A stretch of DNA of 44,494 bases from assembly GCF_020329435.1 (NCBI RefSeq), contig NZ_JAGKJK010000029.1, positions 1 through 44,494 of the forward strand. The letters run 5' to 3'. Shown piece by piece: positions 28,220-36,965 of the stretch; the first letter of the stretch is position 1; each line of letters opens with the position of its first letter. The notes beneath the pieces were generated by a model, which was not told where the DNA came from, made no database searches, and saw only the letters and a list, made by a program, of their open reading frames with translations. Position numbers and translations under genes: made by a program. Origin of the DNA: Bradyrhizobium hereditatis. Lineage in GTDB: Bacteria; Pseudomonadota; Alphaproteobacteria; Rhizobiales; Xanthobacteraceae.

Positions 28220-29105
28220 ATGACCAAAAAAGCGTGCTTTCGAGGGTTTTTTACTGCCCTGGTCACGCCTTTTGATGAAGGCGATCTGGATGAGAAGGCG
28301 TTTCGCAAACTCGTAGAATGGCAGATCGCGCAGGGAATACATGGATTAGTCCCCGTCGGGACTACCGGCGAGAGTCCGACTCTCTCTCACTTACACAAAA
28401 AGATAGTTGAGTGGTGTGTCGATGAAGCTAGGGGAAGGGTGACGATAATCGCTGGTGCCGGCTCAAACTCCACATCAGAGGCGATAGACTTCTCGAGACA
28501 CGCGGAGAAGGTGGGCGCGGACGCGGTATGGATCGTTACGCCGTACTACAACAACCCAAGCCAGGAAGGCCTCTTCCAACACTTCAAGATGATTAACGAC
28601 TCGATCGGAATTCCTATAATCATCTACAATATCCCAGGTCGTTTTGTCATCGATATGTCACTGGAGACGATGAAACGGCTTTATGAATTGAAGAACATCG
28701 CCGGGGTAAAGGATGCGACCAACGACTTGGGCCGCGTGTCGCAGCAACGCGTCGCAATGGGGCCCGATTTTATTCAATTCGGGCGAGAACATTACTGCGC
28801 TCGGCTTTATGGCTCATGGTGGCCACGGCTGGATCTCCGTAACCTCGAACGTAGCTCCGCGCCTTTGTGCTAGCTTGCAAAACGCATGCTTGACAGGGCA
28901 CTACTTGACGGCGCTCGAACTGCAAGACAAGCTCACGCCCTTGCATGTTGGTCTATTCGCTGAGACGAATCCTGCGCCAGCCAAGTTTGCGTTGTCGCTG
29001 ATCGGTAAATGTTCGTCGACGGTTAGATTGCCGATGGTACCGATTGCCGAAAAGACGCAGGCTCAGATCCGCGAAGCCATGCAACACGCTGGTTTGATCG
29101 ATTGA
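28220..29105 (+). pseudogene. Dihydrodipicolinate synthase family lyase (DapA/MosA-like), one frameshift
   Basis: A DapA-family aldolase of about 295 residues starts at ATG 28220 (FFTALVTPFDEGDLDEKAF). Active-site landmarks are present: GLVPVGTTGESPTL, IVTPYYNNPSQEG, IIIYNIPGR with the catalytic Tyr, and IAGVKDATND with the Schiff-base Lys. Near 28785 about one base is lost. The frame changes from GPDFIQF to SGENITALGFMAHGGHG and continues to a normal end at 29105. Only this single lesion is seen, so the decay is recent or a sequencing error. The family makes lysine precursors but also includes sugar-acid aldolases and the rhizopine-locus protein MosA, so a specialised role is possible. The core lysine gene is expected elsewhere. 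Confidence 0.85.
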
Positions 29106-29867
29106 CCTCCGCGGCGCGGCATGTATAGATCTGGATTTAGCCCCCGAGACGACCGACGAGCAGTAACCGGGCTGAAGAGCGGACCTCGCGAAACAAGAGA
29201 GGCTCTGCCGAGGCGCGCTCGCGAGGATCTGAGCCACAGGACCATCACCTGAGCGTTCATGCTGCTCACGTCAAACCAATTCTATGATCGCGACGCTGGT
29301 CTCGTTGACGCCCGTCAAATCGACGTGCGTTGCTTCGAACACCCTGAGCTTAGGCGACTGAATCGTGGGCCATCGGTTCCGCACGGGCCTGCATCCAGAA
29401 TCCCAAAAGCCCCCAGACGGACCGTGCTCCGCGGAGCACGCGCATTCCCGCCACAAAGAGAGCAGATCAGGCTCCGGGCGCACAACTTTGAGGATGGCCG
29501 AGCCTATGGACGCGAGCTTGAGTTACGGCATCAATTCGATGCGTGAGCTGCAGGGCGCCTCAGAATGCGGCGATCCCGCCAAGGAGACGCGACCTCAAAT
29601 CGCGGATAACTTAAAACGTTCGCGTTTATTGGCTAGCGCACAATTTCGCCTTGCTCCACATCGACGAATTGCAGCGCCGCGTGCATTGAGCTGAGGTCTA
29701 TCAAGGATTTTCCGCGTAGAGCAGCCTGGGGCAAAGCCGCGCGAGCTCCGTCCCGCCGCTGTAGGTCGCCGAGCTTGCAACAGACCGGCTTCGACGCAGG
29801 CTGGGAGGATCTATGGTTAGCCGCGGCGGCGCCCTCGTGAATGCCTATTTGTCAGGATTCGGCGTCC
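29106..29867. other. Unassigned region with a perfect 18-bp palindrome
   Basis: About 760 bases separate the DapA-like gene from the convergent racemase gene. No product was recognised in frames up to 109 codons. An 18-bp perfect palindrome, CGTGCTCCGCGGAGCACG, lies at 29423-29440. It could be an operator or the scar of a lost element; no partner site was seen. Confidence 0.45.
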
Positions 29868-30578
29868 TCAACCGACGACAGCGGCGATCGTCAATCGGCA
29901 GAGGCTCGTAATGTCGTAGACGGGCAATTTCGCGATGCGACGGATTGCCGCTGCGGCCAACGGAAATCCCGCACACTCGAATAAGAGCAGCCCGATATCA
30001 GGATGCGCGTCGCGGAGGCGCGCTACGCAGGCTGCGACATCCGTCTCGATCGCGGCGACGTCGATCGGTGGCGCTGGACGCTTTAGCTCGTCATGCCAGA
30101 ACTTACCGCCTTCGATGCCTCCCACGACAATTCTCGCCCGCTCGGTCGGGTCATCAATGCCGAGCAGATCCTGGCCGCAATGCGTCGAATCGTACGTCAG
30201 AACCGCGATCTTGGCTGACGGCGGGAGCTGGCGAAGCAACGCCGGCAGAAGGAGCAGACTCGACATCACCACAGGGACATTCACCGACGCGGCCACAGCT
30301 GCCTGATGCCGGATAGAGAAGCCGCAGTTCGAGCTGATTGCGATAGCGCCTCGATCGACCAGCCGCCGGGCGGCAGCGATATAGGCCGGCGCAAGGGCTG
30401 GATCCCCGCGGACGACATTCTCTACCCAAGCTCCCTCGACTGTCTCCGAGATGATCGGAAAGTCGAATGTGGCCGGATTCACCAGCGAGCCGGGCAGCGG
30501 CGTTGGGCGGGACGGAGCGGGCTGCAGCCCGCGTTCGAGGAGCAGGACTCCAAGAGATGGTTGGGTTTGCGATGTCAT
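29868..30578 (-). CDS. Aspartate/glutamate (hydantoin-type) racemase family protein
   Basis: This intact 236-residue cytoplasmic protein is on the minus strand. The family is recognised from two cysteine blocks that provide the two acid/base residues: AIAISSNCGFSIRHQAAVAA near residue 85 and IGLLLFECAGFPLAAAAI near 200. Further landmarks are VPVVMSSLLLLPALLRQLP and KIAVLTYDSTHCG. Members racemise or isomerise amino acids, hydantoins or maleate, without cofactor. Here it sits between a frameshifted DapA-like lyase and a degenerate acyl-CoA synthetase, yet it is fully open, so it may be the only functional catabolic enzyme of this block. The exact substrate cannot be inferred. Confidence 0.8.
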   Translation of the reverse strand: MTSQTQPSLGVLLLERGLQPAPSRPTPLPGSLVNPATFDFPIISETVEGAWVENVVRGDPALAPAYIAAARRLVDRGAIAISSNCGFSIRHQAAVAASVNVPVVMSSLLLLPALLRQLPPSAKIAVLTYDSTHCGQDLLGIDDPTERARIVVGGIEGGKFWHDELKRPAPPIDVAAIETDVAACVARLRDAHPDIGLLLFECAGFPLAAAAIRRIAKLPVYDITSLCRLTIAAVVG

Positions 30579-31576
30579 GGATGAAAGATTAGCGCGCTTT
30601 AAAGCCGAATTCCCTTAAAAAAGAGCATGCTACTGTGGAAATTATGCACTGATTGGAAGAATACGAAACCATCATAGGATCACGCCATCGATGATGGCAG
30701 AACTCGCGAAATTTGATTACACGATCGGGCTGCGATAGAGATCGCGGCAGATGGGGGCTATAGGCGCGCGCGGAGATCGATCTCGGTAGGAGCACGGCGG
30801 AAATGCCGCGCCCGGCCCGCAGGATCGTCGCATGAAAAGCTTCGCATTCTTGCAATCAAGCGCAGAATTTGGCCATACGATAGTCTACATTGGAGAATTT
30901 CGGCACCTGGCCCGGCTGATGTGTACGCGAGAAGAGAGGTGACGCCACTGAATGCTCTTCGAGCCGATGCTAATGCTACGCCGATGAGCGTCTAGTGAGA
31001 ATGATGGTTGCCCGCTCTTGCTGCTGACTTTGGTGGTTTGATTACCGTGTTGCTGCACCGAAGGTGATCTCCGGAATTGGACGCCAATCTTCTCCCCTCG
31101 ACAGGATGACCATTACTGGAGATATATTGGACGAACATGTAATGTCCGCGCGTTACCGCGATTGGTGCGCCAGCTTAGTTGCCTGGTTCTCGTGCTTGCT
31201 GGTCGCATTGTGAGCATATTTGAGGAAATGCGCCTTGATCTAGAATTTGGCGTGCAGCCGATGACCATGACCTGCGGGCGGTATCGAACCCCCTTCATTT
31301 CCTGCGGCTTCGCTATTGGATCCCCACAGCATACGCTTGTTAATAATTCCGCTCCATGAGGATGGTCTACAAGCTAACAGTGGGTGCTCGTCGGCATGCT
31401 TGCTGACTAGTCGATATGGGCATTCTGTGCTGCTCACCGCCGTATTTCGCGCGCCGCCGACGGCTTGAGCGCCCGGGGAGTATCTTGACGTGATTTGCTC
31501 CGCTCTTTCCCTGGCTAGATTTGAAAATAGTTATACGAACAGTCTTGGCACGATCAACTAAGGGATAGTTGCAACT
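30579..31576. other. Long intergenic region between racemase and acyl-CoA synthetase
   Basis: About 1 kb without an assignable gene. It contains the paired GAATTT motif at 30865-30903 and a third AGAATTTGG near 31242. A small frame with GAGAGG before GTG 30940 codes for fewer than 20 residues. Another short frame from 31107 (about 35 codons) ends in a hydrophobic stretch. None can be named. Confidence 0.45.
30865..30903. promoter_or_regulatory. Paired GAATTT motif, operator candidate
   Basis: GAATTTGGCC at 30865 and GAATTTCGG at 30895 start 30 bases apart. The left motif with its flank, AAGCGCAGAATTT, is identical to the one upstream of the first ABC operon. It lies 287 bases before the racemase start (minus strand) and about 670 before the acyl-CoA synthetase. 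The target gene is unclear. Confidence 0.4.
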
Positions 31577-33774
31577 ATGGAAGCACACGTTTCGGCCTTT
31601 TCGTCGGATGACTGGTCGCCTGCGCGCGATGCGAGTCCTGTTATCAAAGGCGTTCACGCGATGCTGCGTCCGCCCAACATTGTGATAGTCGATGCTACCG
31701 ACAAACCGGGCAACTATGCCGAGCGCATTTGGAACAATCTGGTCAAGTACAAGTACGAAGGCGGGCTTTATGCTATAAACGCCAAGCGCGACACGGTCTG
31801 GGGCGTGACCTGCTACAAGGATTTCGCCTCTCTTCCCGAAAGCCCGACCATGTCCTGGTGCTGGTGCCGGCGCGCTTCGTCGTCCAAGTACTGCGCGAGG
31901 CTGCCGCCGCAGGCGCGCAGTCCGCAACCATCGTCACATCGGGCTTCAGCGAGTTGCAGGACCATGCGAGCCAGCGGCTTGCCGTTGAACTTGAGGCCGC
32001 GGTGCGTGAGACCGGAATTGCAATAACGGGTCCGAATTGCCTCGGCAATCTGAGTGCGGGCGAAAAGCTCTTCACCAATATAGACGAGGATCGTCACCAT
32101 GGAGCAGGGCCCGGTCGCGATTGCCGGTCAATCCGGTGCTATCGTGATGATGATCCGCCAGGCACTGGAGGACCGCGGCGTCGGTGTCGGCTATATGGTC
32201 ACGACCGGCAACGAGGCCGGACTGCAGACGCCGGATCTTATGGCATATTTCGCCTCCGATCCCTCGATCCGAGTCATTGTGGTTTATCTCGAGGGCGTAC
32301 GCAATACGGAGGCATTTCGGAATGCTTGCAAGGCAGCGCGTGCCGCCGGCAAACCTGTCATCGCGCTGAAGCTCGGGGCCTCCGAGGGTGGACGCGCCGC
32401 GGCCATGGCGCATACCGGCGACACTGGCTGGCTCCATCGAGTCCTTCGACGCAATCTCGACCCGCGAGGGCGTGATCCGGGTGCGCGGGCTCGATGAGCT
32501 GGTCGAAACCGCGGAATGCTTCGTTCACGCTCAATTGCCCAGAGGCGACCGGCTCGCCGCGGTGACGCTGTCGGGCGGCAAGCGCGCTTCTGATTGACGC
32601 GTTCCATTCGGCGGGGCTCAACTTTCCCCCGCTCGGTAAGGACGTCAGCGAGAAGGTGTCCACGATGCTCGGGCCTGGCTCAATCATTGGCAATCCACTG
32701 GATGCCGGCTTTGCCGCAGTGGTCGATCCATCGATTTATATGAAATCAATCAAGATCATGATCGAAGATCCTGATACCGACATTGTCATCATTGACGCCG
32801 AACTGCCCAAGGCGCCACATGAATTGCGCGAGCGCAATTTGCGCGTCGTCAACGAGATGGCGAGCGCCGCGTCCAAGCCCGTGATCTACATCAGCCCGAT
32901 GTCCATCGGCTTTACCGAGCACACAAAGGCCTTGCGTAAGTCCTTGCCGAACATCGCTGTCATGCAAGGTATGGACCGCGCGGTCGGCGCAATCAAGGCG
33001 ATGATTGACTATGCTGCGCTCGACAAGGACGTGTTTCCTCTTCCAAACCCCAAGCCCCGGGCGCTGCTCGAAAAGACGTTGAATCGCGCTAGCGGCGCGC
33101 CGCTCGACGAGATCGCCTCGAAAAAGGTGCTCAAGGCCTATGGCATCCCGATCTCGAAGGAGGCGATAGCGCAGACGGCCGAAGAGGCTTCAGCCGTCGC
33201 GAAGAAGATCGGTTTTCTCGTCATGGCGAAAGTGGTCAGCCCCGACATCTTGCACAAAACCGACATCGGGGGCGTTGTGCTCAATCTCAATAATGCGGCC
33301 GAGGTGAAGAAGGCGTTCAACGACATCGCCGCACGTGTAAGGAAACTTAAGAGCAAGCCAAAACTCGAAGGCATTTTGATTGCGCAGCAGGTCAAGGCCG
33401 ACCTCGAACTCGTAGTAGGCGCCTCACTTGATGCTGAGATGGGACCGGTGGTGCTATTCGGTACTGGTGGCATCGACATCGAGTTGATGAAAGACGTGGC
33501 GCTGGCTGGCGCGCCGATTGACGCCAGCGAGGCGAAAAGGCTGATCAGCCGCACCAAGGCCGGCGTGAAGATTAGGGGTTACCGTGGCAAACCGGCCTTG
33601 AACGATACTTCTGTGATCAAGGCGCTGGTCGGACTCTCCAATCTGATTGCCGATGCTGGTGGCCGCATCGCCTCAATCGACGTCAATCCGTTCCTAGTCA
33701 CTGCCAAGCTTGGAGCCGCGGTGGATGCACTCGTAGTATTGCAAAATGATACAAGGAACAGGGCTGACCAATAG
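31577..33774 (+). pseudogene. ADP-forming acyl-CoA synthetase (acetate--CoA ligase family), four frameshifts
   Basis: A fused alpha-beta NDP-forming synthetase of about 730 residues starts at ATG 31577. The CoA-binding domain reads RPPNIVIVDATDKPGNYAER, then HVLVLVPARFVVQVLREAAA and IAITGPNCLGNLSAGEK. The ligase domain begins VAIAGQSGAIVMM and holds AAAMAHTG, whose His carries the phosphate in this family. The ATP-grasp beta part, from about 33110 (KKVLKAYGIPIS, VMAKVVSPDILHKTDIGG), is fully open to 33774. Shifts are near 31842, 32088, 32420 and 32583, all in the front half. The family makes acyl-CoA from an organic acid, ATP and CoA. The intact 372-codon back half could in principle be translated alone. 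Confidence 0.88.
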
Positions 33775-33956
33775 CAATGCCCGTATCAACCGGCCTGAAG
33801 CTGTCAGCGAAGCTTCCGCTGATCAGGCGTAGGCAATCTCCGCTCCAGGCGATGTGCCCATCGAGCTTGAACACACTTGCTGTCGCTGGTGCAAATGAGA
33901 TTAGAGATCGCGATGGGCGTATCCGCGCCGCAGAAAAATAATCAGGAGAAACGCTT

Positions 33957-34338
33957 ATGTCGGTAGCCCTGCAAGCGCGTGCTCGGCGGGCCGTTATCGG
34001 CCCAGATGCTGGCCGATCTCGGCGACGAGGTGATCAAGATTGAGCGGCCGGGCACCGGCGACGACGGCGCGCTTTCCACCCGACGCACCTCACCGACCCG
34101 GGAGGTAATGGGAACAACAACTCGTCATATCTTTGCGCCAACGCAATAAGAAATCGGTCACCGTCAACATCCCCAAGGCCGAGGCCGGACATCATCAGCG
34201 TCCAAGGGCGCCGACGTGTTCATGGAGAACTACAAGGTCGGCGACCTCAAGCTACGACCTAGATTACGAGTCAATCAAGAAGATCAATCCGGCATCGTCT
34301 ATTACTCGGTGCGCTTCGGTCAGACCGGATCTTACGGG
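33957..34338 (+). pseudogene. CaiB/BaiF family CoA-transferase relic (N-terminal part)
   Basis: AGGAG precedes ATG 33957, but the family reading begins after a deletion and shift: VLGGPLSAQMLADLGDEVIK, then IERPGTGDD. The normal text starts RVLDLSRVLAGP, so the first strand is cut. Later pieces are ANRNKKSVTVNI-like, ADVFMENYKVGDLK and GIVYYSV, FGQTGSYGP, each in different frames. Similarity stops exactly where another gene's tail begins at about 34339. CoA-transferases of this class move CoA between carboxylic acids, consistent with the acyl-CoA synthetase relic upstream. Only about 125 of 400 residues are left. Confidence 0.75.
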
Positions 34339-34545
34339 CCGAAGCGCGTCGATGCGGACCAGTGGCAGTCCGTCACCGGGATCGTGAAGAATATGATCTA
34401 TGGCGGCTCGCTGCGAAAATACCATGACGTGTCGACGGCACCGAGCTTGTCGTGCGCGAGCACGTCGCATCAGGCGACGGGCCAACCGGGCGACGAGGCG
34501 CGACTTGAATGACTGCGCTCTGATGTACGATTCGTAGGTGCTAGA
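34339..34545 (+). pseudogene. Stray TOBE-domain tail of a Pot-type ABC ATPase
   Basis: This piece repeats the C-terminal end of the intact ATPase at 35814-36944. It reads KRVDADQWQSVTGIVKNMIY and GGSLRKYHDV where the intact gene has KRADADQRQYVTGTVADMIY and AGPLRKYHV. It then shows VREHVASG-like, GDEARLE and LRSDVRFV pieces after small deletions. It is joined directly to the CoA-transferase relic in the text TYGPKR, so the two were fused by recombination or deletion. About 70 codons are covered. It is a useful scar showing that a second similar transporter gene existed here. Confidence 0.72.
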
Positions 34546-34597
34546 GACGACAAGCCTGATGATCACGCTTCACAAGCTCGGCAGACACCATTGCGCT

Positions 34598-34735
34598 TAC
34601 CTGTCTGGCTTGGACATTGAAAATACGCCGTTCTTGACTCGCGACCGCGACACATTCGTTCTCAATGAAATTGCGAATGGGCAATCGGACTCCAAATCGC
34701 TGCACGACCGGGTCGTCATCGGTCTACTGGTGGCG
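34598..34735 (+). pseudogene. Thioesterase N-terminal relic (second copy)
   Basis: About 45 codons repeat the start of the thioesterase gene at 18367. ENTPFLTRDRDTFVLNEIAN and SDSKSLHDRVVIGLL match ENTPFLTRDRNTLVPNEVAK and WDPKSLHGPVVIGLL. The initiator is changed to ATT. DNA similarity begins about 15 bases upstream of the start. After the VVIGLL motif nothing more is recognisable. Confidence 0.75.
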
Positions 34736-34946
34736 TCGAGGGCTTTCTTGCGAGTCAGATGCGGAGTAAGCTCTTGCAAACTTGTGCTGTGTCGAGCCAC
34801 GACGAGCTCTCCAAGAACATGACGCCGCTCGCCCCCAACTCGGCTAAATCCACCCAATTCAAGCTGGAAGGGAAGGGGAGGAAAACAATGAGCCTAACGT
34901 CGTTCCCCTGGGTCAATCCACCCAATTTATTGGAAGTCAAAGAGGC

Positions 34947-35731
34947 TTGCTCGAGCCGATCGATTACTCGATCTACAAGAAGGAGGAGCTAGAAGGTCTC
35001 GTCAATTACGCCAAACATCCGTTTGGTGTTGCCGCGCTGTTCTACTCTTTCGTCATGGCCTACAACACTGAGGTGTTTCCGGCGAACAAGCCCCGGCCGA
35101 CTTCTTGGGCGGAGTTCTGGGACGTCAAGAAGTTTCCTGCCGCTCGCTCGCTCGTGTCCGGCGCGTTGGGAGGCGAGGGCCCTTGGGAAGAAGCCCTGCT
35201 GGCGGATGGCGTGGCCCCGGACAAAATCTATCCGATGGATATCGATCGCATTTTCGCCAGCTTGGACAAGATCAAGCCGCACATTCGGAAGTGGTGGGCG
35301 AACGGGTCCGAGATCCAGCAAATCGTGCGGGATAAGGGGGCGACCATCATGAATTCCTATGATGCGAGGGTCAATCTGCTGATCGATCAGGGGGCGCCGC
35401 TCGAGATCAACCGGAACCGGTCCAAAGTGACTTGGGACTACTGGGCGATACCGAAGGGCAGTCCGAATGTAAAGAGCGCGCAGAAGCTCATCGAATTCGC
35501 CACCCGCGCCGACCGCCAGGCGGCGCGCGGAAAGCTTGTTGCCTTCGGGCCGACAACCTCGACGCTTTCAAGCTAATCCCGGAGGAGGTGGGTCGCAGGC
35601 TATGTAGCCACCCTGAGCACTTTGCGAAGCTCATTCCTATCCAAGTGGATTGGTACGGTCAGCGCGGATCAGACGGCAAGTCGAACACCGAGCGGCTTCG
35701 CGAGCGCTGGAACGAGTGGATTCTTCGCTAG
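34947..35731 (+). pseudogene. Solute-binding protein (PotD-like) lacking its N-terminus, one frameshift
   Basis: The frame gives the middle and end of a PotD-type protein: EPIDYSIYKKEELEGLVNYA, GVAALFYSFVMAYNTEVFPA, RPTSWAEFWDVKKFPAARSL, WWANGSEIQQIVRDKGATIM and WDYWAIPKGSPNVKSAQKLI. A shift near 35560 leads to NLDAFKLIPEEVGRRL, ending WNEWILR at 35731. The signal peptide and about the first 110-130 residues are missing; what precedes is unrelated sequence and relics. It cannot be exported or bind normally. It sits directly before an intact ATPase and a fused permease, so the second transporter has lost its receptor. Confidence 0.85.
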
Positions 35732-35813
35732 ATCTGAGCGTACTGCTGAGTATGCGGCCTGGGCGACGGCGATGCGCGTTCGCCTTGCCGATCCGTGATA
35801 TATACTAGCCGCC

Positions 35814-36944
35814 ATGTCGGATGCCCTGACTTTAGAGGAGCAGGAGGGCCTTGCTCATCGCAACGCAACCAGAATCGAGAGGTGCAACTTGCGCAACTTT
35901 GCATTGGAGAAAGCCGCGCAAATCGAATTTCGCGGTGTCACCAAGCTGTACGGGCCGATCGCTGCCGTCGACAACCCCTCGCTGACGGTTCACCGCGGTG
36001 AGTTTCTGACTATTCTCGGTCCAAGCGGTTCCGGCAAGACCACAACGCTGATGTTGCTAGCCGGATTCGTAGCGCCTAATACGGGCGACATTTTGATCGG
36101 CGGCAAATCCGTTGCTGCGGTCCCATCCTATAGGCGCGACCAAGGCATTGTTTTCCAGAGTTACGCGCTGTTTCCGCACCTCAGTGTGCGTCGGAACCTC
36201 GAATTTCCCCTCGAGATGCGGGGCATAAAGTTCACCGAGAGGGCGAAACGGGTCGAGCGCATCCTTAAACGCGTGCGCCTCAATGATTTGGGCGATCGCA
36301 TGCCGTCGCAACTGAGCGGTGGGCAGCAACAGCGCGTGGCGCTTGCCCGCGCACTGATCGCCGATCCTCCTATCCTTTTGCTCGACGAGCCGCTTGGTGC
36401 ACTCGATCGCAATCTGCGTGAGCAGATGCAGGTCGAGCTCAAGGGTTTGCACAAAGAGTTCGGCATTACGACTGTCTGCGTCACGCACGATCAGGATGAG
36501 GCGCTCACGCTTTCAGATCGTATTATCGTCATGCGCGAAGGGCGGATTGAAGAGGCCGACGCGCCGGAGGTTCTCTACGACCGGCCGGCAACACGCTTCG
36601 TAGCGAAGTTCCTGGGTGAGGCTAACATTATCGAAGACTCAGGATTCAAGATCCATTCCGATACGACGCAGCCGTCCGGCACCTTGCCCATGCTTCGGCC
36701 GGAGCGGATCTGTATTGCGGCTCCCGCAGCGCCAAAGCGTGCCGATGCGGACCAGAGACAGTACGTTACCGGTACCGTGGCGGACATGATCTATGCCGGC
36801 CCGCTCCGGAAATACCATGTGCACGTCGGGAGCAGCCTGTTTGTCGTGCGCGAGCATGTCGCCTCAGGTCAGCAGATCTTCCGATCCGGCGACGAAGTGC
36901 GGCTGGAATGGCTCCGGTCCGACGTCCGTTTCGTCGCTACGTGA
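35814..36944 (+). CDS. Pot-type ABC transporter ATP-binding protein (second system)
   Basis: This is an intact 376-residue ATPase. Motifs: Walker A GPSGSGKTTT near 67, Q-loop QSYALFPHLSV near 113, signature LSGGQQQRVALARAL near 163, Walker B ILLLDEPLGALD and H-loop VTHDQDEALTLSD. A TOBE domain follows (MLRPERICIA, then VTGTVADMIY). The first 33 residues are unusual for the family; the conserved part starts at AAQIEFRGVTKLYG, so a later start near 35910 is possible. The permease gene follows after 21 bases. Because the binding protein is truncated and the permease frameshifted, this ATPase may serve no partner, or may pair with the first system. Confidence 0.9.
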   Translation: MSDALTLEEQEGLAHRNATRIERCNLRNFALEKAAQIEFRGVTKLYGPIAAVDNPSLTVHRGEFLTILGPSGSGKTTTLMLLAGFVAPNTGDILIGGKSVAAVPSYRRDQGIVFQSYALFPHLSVRRNLEFPLEMRGIKFTERAKRVERILKRVRLNDLGDRMPSQLSGGQQQRVALARALIADPPILLLDEPLGALDRNLREQMQVELKGLHKEFGITTVCVTHDQDEALTLSDRIIVMREGRIEEADAPEVLYDRPATRFVAKFLGEANIIEDSGFKIHSDTTQPSGTLPMLRPERICIAAPAAPKRADADQRQYVTGTVADMIYAGPLRKYHVHVGSSLFVVREHVASGQQIFRSGDEVRLEWLRSDVRFVAT

Positions 36945-36965
36945 GGCGCCAAGAAGGCGAAGCGA

